Shown here piece by piece: positions 22,638 through 33,054 of a stretch of DNA of 64,000 nt (positions within the stretch are counted from its first letter, which is position 1; each line of letters begins with the position of its first letter). Origin of the DNA: Diacronema lutheri (Eukaryota; Haptophyta; Pavlovophyceae; Pavlovales; Pavlovaceae); NCBI GenBank assembly GCA_019448385.1, contig JAGTXO010000043.1:166501-230500 (forward strand), written 5' to 3'. The notes beneath the pieces are model-generated. The model was not told the DNA's origin. It made no database searches and saw nothing but the letters and a program-made list of their open reading frames with translations. Both the position numbers and the translations under genes were made by a program.

Positions 22638-25461
22638 ATGGCGGCGGACATTCAGGGCTTGAGCCGATTGGGGACGTGCGCATGGATCAACGCGCAGGTG
22701 CGCGGCATCGCGTCGGCGGCCGGGTCGCAACCGGTGGATGTGCAGCTATTTACCACGCTGCGCAAGCTCGAGCTCCTCGCCGAGGACACCGAGGCCGAGA
22801 TGCAGGCGACGTCGGTCGCGCTCGTGCGCGTGATGCCGCGCGCGGTCGTCGACCTCGCCACGCTGCAGGACGCAACAGCCGAGCTACGCGATGTGACATT
22901 GGGGCTGGTGGACGAGCTTCAAGCGCTCGAGATGCAGTCTACCGCCTCGCTCGGCCTCCTCGTCGAGGTGCGCGCCGCGCGGCGCGGCGCGGCGCTGCGC
23001 TTTCCGCGACCGTCGTTCACGCGTGTCGCGCTCTGCGACGCGCCGCGCCGCGTGCTCTGCGACGCGTACGCGCAGGCTGAGCACGTGAAGCGGCGGATGC
23101 TCGCCGTCGCGCAGACGCTCGAGCAGGCGCAGCAGCTCGCGTCCACGCTACAGGCGGCCGAGGGCGCCCTCGCGCGCGGCGAGCTGTCCGCCGCGTCCGC
23201 GCAGCTCGGCCGCACCGCGGCCGGCCTCGCGGCGCTCGAGCGGGTGCCGCGCTTCCGCGACGCGCGCGCGCAAGTGAGCGCGCTCACGTCGGCCCTTGTC
23301 GAGCAGCTCGAGCCCCGGCTCGTCGCCGCGCTCCACGAGCGCGACGTGCGCGGCGCGAGCGACGCGGCGGGCGCGCTGCGCCAACTCGGCGAGCACGGAG
23401 CCGTTGGCGCGCTTTTCGTGCAGACGAGGCAGGGCCCGCTGTACGAGCTGTGGAACGCGCAGCCGCGCGCGCCGCCCACCGCCTTCGCCGATTGGCTGCC
23501 CACCTTCCACGCCGCCCTCGCCGACGCCGCGCGCGCCGAGGTCGAGTTTGCGGCTGCGGCCGGCCTCGCGCGCCGCCGGACGCTCGTCGCGACGCTCCTC
23601 GCGCAGACGCTCGCCGCGCTCGGTGGACAGTGCGCCGAGCGCCTCATCGAGCTGGGCGGCGGTGGTGGCGGTGCGGCCGACGCAAGCGCCGTCGACGACG
23701 TTGTCGACGGCGAGCGCGCACGCGCGTGGTTATACGTGCGCCTCGACATGAGCGCGCGCGCGTGGGCGGACGCGCTCAGCGCGCAGCTGCGCGGCAGCGC
23801 GGTGGACGAGGTACGCGCGGCCGCGCGGCGCGGCGCGGCGGCGGCGCGCGGGTCGTGTCGTGTCTCGAGCGCGTGGCGACGTTGAGCCGTTGCACTCCGC
23901 GCGGGTCGTGTCTCGAGCGCGCGCGCGCGCCTGGCCGCGCCGTGCTCGCCACCTGCCTGACCGCGACCACGCCTGCGCCCGACCGTGCCCACCGCCGCCG
24001 CCGCCGCCGTCGCCGCCACCGGCCGCGCGCCAGCCGCCGACCGATGGCCCTGCGTCGGCCGAGGCCACCGCGTGGGCTGAGGCCGACGCGGCGCTGCGCG
24101 CGGCATGCGTCGCGCCGTTCGTGCGCGCGCGCGGCGCGTACGGCGCGATGGAGCGCGCGCAGCTCGCCGCCGGCCTGCGCGCCTCGTGCAAGCTGAACAC
24201 GGCGGGCGCGGCGGGCGCGATCGTTGGCGCGCTCGCGAGCGCGCTGCCCGCCGCCGCTGACGTGCTCAGCGGGGCGCCGCGTCGGTGCGCGGCGCTGTGC
24301 ACGGGGGTCGACCCTGCGCAGCCCGGTACGGTGGCCGGCGCGGCGCGCGACGCGCTGCCGCATGCCGAGCAGCTCGCGCTGAACGCTCAGCTGCGCGACG
24401 CGCTCGACGCGGCCGTCGCCGGCCTGCACGCTCAGCTGCGCGCGGTTCTCGTGCGGCTGCGCGCCACGCTGCAGCTGCCGGTCTCGTCTGCGCCCTCGGA
24501 GGGCACGGCCGGCGGCGCGGCGCACGCGTGGGCGCACCTCGCCGAAGCAATGCGCGCGCTCACGGCGCTCGGCGCGCACGTCGAGCGGGTGCGCGCGATC
24601 TCCACCGCCACGGCGTCCACCCGCGACGGCGGCGCCGACGGCGCGAACGTCGCGCGGCGCGGCGGTGCGCTGCGACGCGCCGAGGAGGGCGCCGCCGCCG
24701 CGCTCGCCGAGGCTCGCGCGCTCGCGCTCGACTGCGCGTTTGCGCCCATCGGCGCGCAACTTGAGGCGCTGCCGCAGCTCGGCGTGTGGGCGTCCGCCGG
24801 TGAGGTCAGTGCTTTCTCGCCTCCACCCGGCGCGTACGCGACGGCGATCGGGGAGCACCTGCTGCTGCTGCCCCACGCGCTCGAGGCGCACGTGCACGCG
24901 GCCGCCGCGACGCGCCTCGCGCTCTGCGCCGCGGCCGTCAGCACGGGCGGCGGCGACGGCGGCGGCGACGGCGCCCACGCGGGCGCCGATTTTGAATTCG
25001 TCTTTGCGTGGCTCCGCCTCGTCAGCGATCGGACGGTCGCCGAGCTGCTCGCGCGCGCGGCGAGCGTGAGGGCGCTCACGCGCGCGGGCGCGCAGCAGCT
25101 CGGCGCGGACGTGGGCTACCTCACAATGGCCATGTCCTCCGGACTCGGCCTCGAGCCGGACTCGCGGCTCGTTGCGCTCGAGGGCGCGCTGCTCGCGGAG
25201 GCGGACGGCAAGCCGGCGCTCGCCGCGCTCGCCGCGTCGATCGACGGCTCGTCGACGCACGCGACGGCCGGCGCGACGAGCGCACGCGACGGCGTTGAGG
25301 CGGCCGAGCGCGCGCTGCCCGCTGCCGTGCTCGCCGCGCTGGTCGCGGCGCGCGCGGCCGGCGGCGGCGTGGGTGGCGCGCGGGGCGGCACGGGTGCGGG
25401 CGACGCATGCGGCGGCGGAGGCGCTGCCGCGACGGCGGGCTCGAGCGCGTTTGCGATCTGA
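22638..25461 (+). CDS. COG7: Conserved oligomeric Golgi complex subunit 7
   Basis: COG7 belongs to lobe B of the COG tethering complex, which guides retrograde vesicles within the Golgi. Exon 1 is 22638-22967, exon 2 is 23076-23810 and exon 3 starts near 24034 (a site at 24064 is also in phase) and ends 25461. Intron 1 (22968-23075, GTGCGC...CGCAG) is 108 nt and stays open, so naive translation hides it. Family features: N-terminal WINAQVRGIA; the helical stretch ending in LLVE followed after splicing by AEHVKRRMLAVAQ; QTRQGPLYELW; LLAQTLAALGG; and near the C-terminus FSPPPGAYATAIGEHLL, matching the conserved FxPxxYIxxIGxxLL region. The product is about 830 residues against roughly 770 in animals, the excess being Ala-rich. 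The middle intron boundary is the weakest part. Confidence 0.85.
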
Positions 25462-25792
25462 AGCGCGCAGCCCCGATCGCCGCGCCCGCAAATGCGCTTA
25501 GCTTTGCGGTGGATGGTCGTTTCGCCCTCATTCTGGCGCGCGCCTTGGCTGCCCTGCCCTGAGCAGAAAACGGCGTGTTGGCCTCTTCCGGTCACACAAG
25601 TGTCAGGCTCTCACTGGCGGCCGAGCATCACAAGCAGGTCATGGCGCGCGGGTGGGGCACGTTCACGAGAAATTTGGCAGTCCGGGTGCTGCTGGCGCAT
25701 GGGCGGCGGCGAGCGTGGCCGCGCTGCGCGGCCGTCGCCAGCGCTGCGTGCGCGCTCCGGCCGCGGCACGGGACGCTCGCGGCGCGCGTCCT
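25462..25792. other. Convergent intergenic spacer
   Basis: These 331 bases lie between the COG7 stop and the stop of the minus-strand YeeE/YedE gene. They should hold both 3' UTRs. No gene, RNA or repeat was seen. Confidence 0.5.
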
Positions 25793-26842
25793 TCACTGCG
25801 TGCTCTCCTTGATGGCGGGCGCCGGCACCTTCTTGATCCACGTGTTGAGCGTGGACGAGTCCGCCGTGATGAAGCCGGCAAACATGGCTGCGAGAAAGAC
25901 GAGCGGCGGGCCGTACGGCGAGCCGACGAGGACGAGCGCCGAGCCGGGGCTCAGCCCAGACAGCCCGTAGCCCGCGCCGAACACGGCGCCGCCGAGCACC
26001 AGCTTGCGGTCGACGGCGGTCTCGGTTGGGACCTCGAGCGTCAGCCCGCGCAGCACGGGGCGGCGCACCCAGCCGTTGAGCACGGCGAGGTGGTTGAACG
26101 GCACGAGCACGGCAAGCGCGCCAGCTGCCGCGCACGCGAGCGTCGGGTTCCACGCGCGGCGGGACAAGTCGAGGAACTGCGCGACGCGCGCCGGCGACGT
26201 GCCGCCCGCGAGCGCAAGGCCGCAGCCGAAGAGGGAGCCGTCGAGCGGCGAGAGCGCGCTTAGCGCGCTCGCGCCCTCGAGCACGCCGCCGCGCGAGAGC
26301 GCGACGACGGCCACGTAGCCCGCGCAGTGCGCGCCGAGCAGCTGCGCGGCGAGCGTGAGCGCGTCGGAGGCCTTGGGGAAGGGCGCGTGCTGCATGCGCA
26401 CCGCGTCCGCCGAGCGCGTGGCGGTCGCGACGATGCAGCCCGCGACGAGGGCGACGAGCGTGAAGAAGGCCGAGCGCGGCGAGAAGCGCGCGTTGCCCGA
26501 GATGCCGTGGCCCGCCGTGCAGCCGTGCGCGAGCGCCGAGCCGAGACCGACCGCGAAGCCGCCCACCGCCTCGCGCCACGGCGCGAGCTCCATCGGGCTG
26601 ATGCTCGCAGGGTAGAGCTGCGCCATCGTCACGCCCGAGGCGAAGAGGCCGAGCAGGAAGAGCCAGCGGTGGAGCTCGGAGCCGCGGCCGCGCACAAGGC
26701 CGTCGGCCGTGCCGCTCACGCCGAGGGGCTGGCCGGAGAGCGCGGTATGCGCGATGCCCGCCGCGCCCATCACCGCGCCGCCAACGGCGGCGTGCGCGGG
26801 GAAGAAGCTGTGCACGTGCAGCGAGAGGAAGGACGCGGGCAT
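25793..26842 (-). CDS. YeeE/YedE family sulfur-compound (thiosulfate) transporter
   Basis: An intronless frame gives a hydrophobic 349-residue protein from ATG 26842 (MPASFLSLHVHSFF). The frame is open further upstream, but this ATG sits where the family begins. Two diagnostic repeats are present: HGCTAGHGISGNARFSPRS, matching the GCTSGHGICG...RSx motif with its conserved Cys, and GAGYGLSGLSPGSAL, matching GxGWGLxGxCPGPAL but with Ser in place of the second Cys. About nine membrane segments are apparent. Bacterial members import thiosulfate (TsuA) or other reduced sulfur and have scattered homologues in algae. Substrate and membrane are inferred. A sulfotransferase lies about 7 kb away on the same strand, but no functional link is shown. 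Confidence 0.8.
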   Translation of the reverse strand: MPASFLSLHVHSFFPAHAAVGGAVMGAAGIAHTALSGQPLGVSGTADGLVRGRGSELHRWLFLLGLFASGVTMAQLYPASISPMELAPWREAVGGFAVGLGSALAHGCTAGHGISGNARFSPRSAFFTLVALVAGCIVATATRSADAVRMQHAPFPKASDALTLAAQLLGAHCAGYVAVVALSRGGVLEGASALSALSPLDGSLFGCGLALAGGTSPARVAQFLDLSRRAWNPTLACAAAGALAVLVPFNHLAVLNGWVRRPVLRGLTLEVPTETAVDRKLVLGGAVFGAGYGLSGLSPGSALVLVGSPYGPPLVFLAAMFAGFITADSSTLNTWIKKVPAPAIKESTQ

Positions 26843-26997
26843 GTCGAAGCGCGTGGCGGACGACGGCGTTCCGTCCGTCCTTTGCCGCCAAAATCCCCTG
26901 CTGCAAACTCGCGCCCTCTCTGTCACTGTCGTGCACATGTCCGTGTCAGACTCATCATGGGCCAGTCACCGTTGGTGCGCACGAGCCGTGCCGCGGC

Positions 26998-29900
26998 TCA
27001 TCGCAACGACGCAGGGAGTCGACTCGGCAGCCCGCTGCTCGCGCCGAGCAGCACGGCCGCCTGCTGCGCCGCGCCGGCCGAGCGCGCCACGGACCCGCGC
27101 GCTGAGCCGGGCGCGCGCGCGGCGCGCGCGCGCGCGGCCGCCGCCGCCGTGTTCGCCGCGACGGTGCCGGGCAGCGGCTCCAGCTGCTGATGCGCAGGCA
27201 TGCTCGCGTGCGCGCCGCGCACCCCGCCCAGCGCGGGCGTGCCGACGGGCGGCGGGATGGGCTGGGTGCCCCACCCCATCCCAACCGCGCTCGTGTACGG
27301 GCGGGCGACGACCGCCGCCGAGTGCGCGGAGAGCGCGCGGCCGTTGTCGACGAAGAGCGTCTCGTCGGCAATGTCCACTGCGCGCACGCGCGCGCGGCGC
27401 GCACGGGCAGGCAACGGCGCGCGCAGGCGGCGGCGGCTCACACGGCGCGAGCCGCGCGCCGGGCGGTTGGGGCGGGCAGGCCGCGCGCGCCCGGCCGCAC
27501 GTGTGGAGTAAACGTGCTCTGCCTCCGCGCGCAGCGTGTGCGGATCGTCGGTGAAGATGAGCGCCTGCGCCCAGTCCTGCGCTCGACGCGCGCGCGGCGC
27601 GCGAGCACAAGACGTGGCCCGCGCGAGCGGCGCGGTGGGCGCGCGCGTTATCCGCGCACGCGGCGCATCGCGCATCGCGCGCGCGTCGAGCGCAGGACTG
27701 GGCACAGGACTGGGCTCATCTTCACCGACGACTCGCACACGGCGCATCGCCCATCGCCCATCGCCCATCGCGCGCGCACCTCGTCGCCGTCCACCCCGCC
27801 CGCCGCGCGCTCGGGCGCGCGCCTCGCGTAGCCTGCGAAGAGCAACGTCTCGTCGAGCAGCACCTCGAGCTGCTTGGCGCCCCTGCTCGGCGTCTTGCCG
27901 TAATTCCACACCTTGAGCATGGCGAGGGCGCGCGGCGTTGGGCCGAGGTCGATGCGCACGCTCACCCCCTCGCCGGCCGTCCATGGCGCGAGCCACATGT
28001 GCCGGTCGTCGCGCGTGGTGTGCGCGCCGTCGACGAGCTTGTCCACCGTACGCGGGTCGTCGCGCATGCCGGGCAACACGTTGATGGACGCGGGCTCGGC
28101 CGTAACGGCCGACGGCGGCAACCGCAGCCGCACCGGCCGGCCGGCCGCACGACGCCGCGCGCCGCGCGCGCCGGCGTGCGCGCCATCGGCGGCGGCAGTG
28201 GCGGCCGTTACGGCGGCAGTGGCGGCCGTTACTGCGCCGCCGCCGCCTGTGCGATCGTCGCCTCCGTCTGCCCGCACGCCGTGCGCATGCTGCTCGTCAC
28301 CGTGTGCATCATCAGCGGGCAGCACCCACACCTCCAGCCCGTTGAGCCCAATGTAGTGGCGGTCCCCCCACGTGGACTGCAGCCGCAGCTCGAGCACGCG
28401 CCCGACCGGGTGGCGCGGCAGCACGTAGTCGCTCCGCACGGCGCCATCGCCATCGCCGTCGCCATCGCTGCCGAGCGCGCCCAAGCCGTCCACGTTGGCG
28501 TCGGCATGCTCGGCGTTCGGTGCGGCCAGCTCGCCGTTCGCGCCCGCGCCGCCGGCGCTGACCACGTCTTCGAGGACAGCGCGGTGCACGCCAAGCGCAA
28601 AGCCGCCGCGCATGCCCGCCGCGCCGGGCGCGGGCGGCGTGGGCGGCGGCTGGCGCTGGCCAACGGTCGTCTGCGGGCGCGCGGTGGTAAAGAGCTCGGC
28701 GGGCACCTGCGAGGCGCTTGGCCTCAACGGCTCGGCCGCGCCCGGCGGCGTGCGCGGCGGCGGCCCGTCGGCGCCGGGCGCGCTGCGCCGGCCGCTGGCC
28801 GTGCGCGGCCGCTCGTCCGCCGAGCCCTCGCCCGACGGCTCGCCGTGCGCGATCAGCGCAAGATGCGCGGCCTGCTGCGCGGTGGGGTCGTTCGCCTCAA
28901 CGGCGGCAAGGATGTTCTCGTCCGTCGTGAAGAGGATCACCTCGGCGGCGGCAGTGGCGTCCTGCGCGTTGCCCGGCGCCTTGTTCACCTCGCCCGCGAA
29001 GATGAGCGCACCGTCCAGCCTCAGCTCGAGCGCGCGCGCCCCTCTGAACGAGTGCGTGCGCGACTTGTTGTAGTTCCACACTCGCACCATCGCGAGCGTC
29101 ACGGGCCGTTCGAGTCGCAGCTCGATGACGTGCGCGCAGCCGGGCGTGTACGGCGCCAGCCACATGTGCATATCGTCAGCTGTCCGGTTGTGCCCGTCAA
29201 ACACGTTTCGGCACACGCGCGGGTCCGCGCCGCTCAGCCCGCCGGCGGCGCGCGCGTCCATGCCCGCGCCGCCGCCATGCTCGGCGCGCACGGCGGCGAG
29301 CTCCACCTCGGACGGGGCGATGAGCGATCCGTCGTCGGAGAAGAGGTCGAGGCCGGTGAGGCCGACGTAGTGCGGGTCGCCCCACGTGCCCAGCACGCGC
29401 ACGCGCAGCACGCGCCCACTCGGCAGGACGGCGGGCGCGCCGGCGGGCGCGGGCGGCAGCGGCACGGGCGGCGGCGCGCTGGACCCGTGCGCGGGCGCGT
29501 GAGCCGGCGCGTAGCCCGGAGGGAGCGGAGGCTGCGCGAGCCGAAGCGCGCCGTGCGCCGAGGTTGGAGGCGCGAGCTGCGGGGGCGACGGCGGCGTGCC
29601 GCGCCACTCGGCCGCCACGAACTGCTCGGCGCTCGGTCCACACGCCGCCGCCGCGACGTCAACGGCGAGCGGGCGAACGGACGCGGCCGCGCCGTCAAGT
29701 GCGAGCGCGTCGGCGCTCGCGCCGCGCACGCCAGCGCATCCCGTGGGCGCATCGCGCGGCGTGCCGCCGGCGCCCTGCCCGGCTGGCCTGCGTACCGCCG
29801 TCGCGGCCGCGGTACTACGCGTGAACTCCTCGAGCGAATCCCAGACAGGCGCGACGCCGCGGCCCGTGCCGCCGTCGAGCGCGCCTGCGCACGCGCCGCG

Positions 29901-30329
29901 CGCGGCGTCGCACGCCGCGGTGCAGCTGCCCACCGTCGTTGAGCTGGGGCGCGGCGGGATCGCCGGCGAGAGCGCGTCCGAGCCGGCGGAGACGCCCGCG
30001 TGCCCCGCCGACCGGCACTCGTGCCGCGCGCCGGCCGGCGGCGCGGGCTGCTGGTACGGCCGCTCGCGCGCACGGCCTCGCGCGCCGGGCGTCGTGCCCG
30101 CAGCGACCGCTGTACCGGCCGCCACACCGTCCATCCGATCGGCCGACGGCGAGCGCGGCGGTGAGGGCGCGCCCTGGCTGCAGTCTGCGTACCGGGCGCG
30201 CGCGTGGCGCGGCGCGCGCGGCGCGCGGCGGCCGCTCGTGAGCGATGGCCGTGCGGCCCATGGCAGCGGACGCGGACGCGAAGAGCGCGCACCGCTCTCG
30301 CGCAGCCAGACGGGCCGGCTCGGCTCCAT
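26998..30329 (-). CDS. KATNIP: Katanin-interacting protein (KATNIP/KIAA0556)-like ciliary protein
   Basis: ATG 30329 (MEPSRPVWLRESGARSS) is chosen over an upstream in-frame GTG. Exon 1 is 30329-27780 and exon 2 is 27576-26998, giving about 1,042 residues (human about 1,600). Two DUF4457-type modules are clear. The first, near residue 310, has GTWGDPHYVGLTGLDLF, then HNRTADDMHMWLAPYTPG and MVRVWNYNKSRTHSFRGARA. The second, near 650, has STWGDRHYIGLNGLEVW, then TRDDRHMWLAPW and MLKVWNYGKTPSRGAKQLEV. The strand after splicing (LFAGY...ALIFTDDP) mirrors ILFTTDEN of the first module, which supports the junction. KATNIP binds microtubules and katanin at the ciliary base. A second acceptor 12 nt downstream is also in phase. 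The intron carries an inverted repeat, listed separately. Confidence 0.85.
27536..27740. repeat. Imperfect inverted repeat spanning the KATNIP intron acceptor
   Basis: Arms at 27536-27597 and 27673-27740 are near-perfect reverse complements around a 75-nt loop. The left arm contains the first 41 bases of exon 2 and the 3' splice site. The right arm lies inside the intron and carries an inverted copy of the same exon start plus a short internal duplication. In the pre-mRNA the acceptor would sit inside a long stem. Confidence 0.85.
27743..27775. repeat. Short GCCCATC tandem repeat in the KATNIP intron
   Basis: A simple array of the heptamer CGCCCAT lies just inside the 5' end of the KATNIP intron, next to the donor GTGCGC on the minus strand. 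Confidence 0.6.
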
Positions 30330-30454
30330 CCGCGCCGGGCCAAAAGCGTCGCACGCTTTCTCAGTGCGCCATCGCCCGCCCCGCCCTCTGAGACAGGCAG
30401 AGGTGGTGGCGGTTTCGCACACGGCCGCCACGAGCGCGGCAGGGTGCCCGGCCG
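30330..30454. promoter_or_regulatory. 125-bp divergent promoter, KATNIP / FAM194-like gene
   Basis: This region lies between opposing ATGs 30329 (-) and 30455 (+). It includes a C-rich box (CGCCCGCCCCGCCC) and a CAGAGGTGGTGGCGG stretch. Co-expression of two putative ciliary genes from it is an inference. Confidence 0.5.
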
Positions 30455-32929
30455 ATGCCAGGCAAGCTGGGACTGAAGAGCGACACGTCGCTGCTTAGCG
30501 CGAAGAACACGCGCACTCCGCTCGGCCCCGACTCGGCCGGCCGCTCGCACGTTCCATACGTAGCCAACGACTCGAAGGCGACTCCGGTGGGCGCGTTCCA
30601 CTACTACGCGTCGGGCAGGCTCGCGCTCTTCGAGAATCGAATGTACGCGGGCAAGTACTACTGGCTGTACGCGGACAACGAGCGGAACACGGTGCTCTGC
30701 CAATTCGACCCGCTCGGCCAGGGCCACGCGTGCTTCCCCAACGGCAAGCTGCGGCTGACGAGCACAAAGGCGGGCGGCACGCACATCGACGAGGCCGGCT
30801 CGGTCCTCACGTCGTGGACGGACGCCAAGCCGCTGCGCGGCGAGGGCGTGTCCTTCGCGCTCAACGGCGCCGCAACATTTTCGTTCCGCACGCGGTACAA
30901 CATCCAGCTCAAGCTGACGCTCGGCGGGCGCGCATTTGAATTTGAGCTCGGCGAGCAGCTCGCGCACGCTGCGACCAACTACGCACTCAGCAAGGTGCGC
31001 GCGCGCGAGCAGGAGGCGGGTGCTCGGGGTGGGGGAGGCGGAGGCAGGGACCTGGGCCGAGGACGAGACTGGGCCTGCGCAGGGCAGGCCCAGGCGTCTG
31101 GGCCTGCCCTGCCCTGCGCAGCGCGCGGCGCACGCGGCGCGCCGCATCGCCAGCGCAAGGCTCCACGCCGACGGCAGCGCGCACACGCGTGCAACGATGC
31201 CCAATCTCGCGCCGCGCGCCCTTTGTTTCCTTCGTCTTTTCCTTCGTCTTTCCCTTCGCCACCCCCTTCGTCTTTCCCTTCGTCTTTCCCTTCGTCTTTT
31301 GGTTCCCATAAGGTGGGCACGCACTCCCTCGGCCCCGAGCGCGGCAAGGCGATCCTCGACCTGTCCGCTCTCAACCGCTCGACGGGCAAGGCGACGGACG
31401 TCTCGCTCGGCAAGAAGACGCGCCTGACCGAGGCCGACCTGACCATCGCCGCGCTCCACCCGATCCTGCGCGACGCGGACGAGGTGCGCCTGCGCGTGCA
31501 AGGTGCGCGCCCTCTGCGCGCTGCGACGCGGCGCGCATGCCGCCCCCACGCCGCACGGCTGAGCGGCCGCCCCCACGCCGCACGGCTGAGCGGCCGCCCC
31601 CACGCCGCACGGCTGAGCGGCCGCCCCCACGCCGCACGGCTGAGCGGCCGCCTCCACGCCGCATGGCTGAGCGGCCGCCTCCACGCCGCACGGCTGAGCG
31701 GCCGCCCCCATGCCGCACGGCTGAGCGGCCGCCCCCACGCCGCATGGCTGAGCGGCCGCCTCCACGCCGCATGGCTGAGCGGCCGCCTCCACGCCGCACG
31801 GCTGAGCGGCCGCCCCCATGCCGCACGGCTGAGCGGCCGCCCCCACGCCGCATGGCTGAGCGGCCGCCGCACGGTTATTTCCCGCAGCCAATGGCCCTCG
31901 CCGCGTGGCAGCGCATTCCGCCCCCCTCATTCGTTCCGCCCCTCTCATTCGTTCCGTCCCGCTTTGCCTTGTCCCTCCCCCACACACGGGGTGCGTGTGT
32001 GTCGCAGGCATGCTCGCGCAGCCATGGATTGATGCCTCCCTCCTCCCCTCGCGCTCATTCGGACCCGCCACCGACCCGCGCACTTTTGAAACGTCAATGG
32101 ACGACGCGCGCTGGGCGGCGTTCCTCGGCAAGACGCCCGCGTCGGACTATGCGCCGCTGCCCGTCAGTGCCGTCCTGCGCAGCGCGTCCGGCCGCTACCG
32201 GACCGGCGCGGGCGCAAAATCGGCGCGCGTCAGGCTGCGCCTCATCGACGCGGCCTCGTACGACGAGTTTGTGGGCAGGGGCGTCGCGCACGACGCGCTG
32301 CTCGTCGTCTGCTGCCTCGCCGCGTGGCTGCCGCAGTCCAACCGCGCCGAGCAGTGGCTCGAGGCGCTCAACGGTGAGCTCGCCGCCGAGCGCGCCGCGG
32401 CGCCCTCCGGCCGCGCGGACGGCGGCGGCGGCGGCGGCGGTGGCGTTCCCTTTGTGCTCGCAAAGTTCGATATGTCACAGTCACGCCTTCTCAAGGAGCG
32501 TCACAACATCCACACAATACCCATGTACCTCATGTACTACAATGGCCGCCTGGCCTACGCGTCCAATGTGCTCAACGGTTATGGCGCATCGGCTGAGGAC
32601 TTGCGCGCGCAGGTCTGTGCCCTGCGCCCGAATGCACGCGGGTGGGAGGGGCTCGGCGGCCGGGGGAAGGGGGGGGGGGGGGGGGCGCTTTGCACACCGG
32701 CGCAGGCGGGCGTGCGCGCGCGCGCGCGTGCGCTCGCACAGCCCCCCCCTCCCCCCCCCTTGTCTCACCCAGCCTGCTGCGACTGTGCGCGCGGATGCGC
32801 GCGCGCTCGCAGGTTGCGGAGACGAGAGCGCAGGCGCAGGCAGGCAATTTCCTGCCCGACGGCTTCCGGTTTGGCAAGACGGACAATGCGCTCATGGAGG
32901 ACATGCGTGCCACGCTCAAGGGCAGATGA
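30455..32929 (+). CDS. FAM194/ERICH6-like domain protein with thioredoxin-like C-terminal half
   Basis: There are four exons: 30455-30994, 31313-31502, 32008-32612 and 32813-32929. Junctions AAG|GTGCGC, CAAG|GTGCGC and CAG|GTCTGT keep one frame, giving about 483 residues. Residues 45-170 (FHYYASGRLALFENRM, then LCQFDPLGQGHACFPNGKLR) resemble the FAM194 domain: a Y-P-S-G-x-I-A-like start and a FDxxGxGxxxxPxG motif. Exon 3 encodes VPFVLAKFDMSQSRLLKE, then IHTIPMYLMYYNGRLAYAS, a pattern like a thioredoxin fold's 'xxVDxxxxxxLxxxYxIxxxPTxxxFxxG' without the CxxC. FAM194 proteins are poorly known and often found in ciliated lineages. Intron 2 carries a 27-bp minisatellite and intron 3 a long G tract. 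The architecture is clear; the function is not. Confidence 0.65.
31537..31866. repeat. 27-bp minisatellite, about 12 copies, in an intron
   Basis: The unit is GCCGCCCCCACGCCGCACGG followed by CTGAGCG. Variants differ by C/T and A/G changes. Because the unit is a multiple of three it yields false open frames on both strands (Arg/Pro-rich on plus). It lies wholly within the intron at 31503-32007. Confidence 0.95.
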
Positions 32930-32960
32930 GCCAATTTCCGACATTAACTGAGAGGGAAGA

Positions 32961-32985
32961 GGGGGGGGGGGGGGGGGGGGGGGGG
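32961..32985. repeat. 25-base G homopolymer
   Basis: An uninterrupted G run lies between the FAM194-like stop codon (32929) and the 3' end of the sulfotransferase gene (33055). Exact length in such tracts is prone to sequencing error. Confidence 0.85.
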
Positions 32986-33054
32986 AGGCTCGCTGCACGG
33001 ATCGCCGATCGCGAGCGGGCGCGTGCACCACGTAGCAGACACGTGGCAGGCGAC

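Noticed and set aside
31537-31866. Arg/Pro-rich nonapeptide repeat protein (AERPPPRRT) on plus and a Trp-containing repeat on minus
   Set aside because: The 27-bp unit is a multiple of three, so both strands stay open. The array lies inside an intron with good splice signals.
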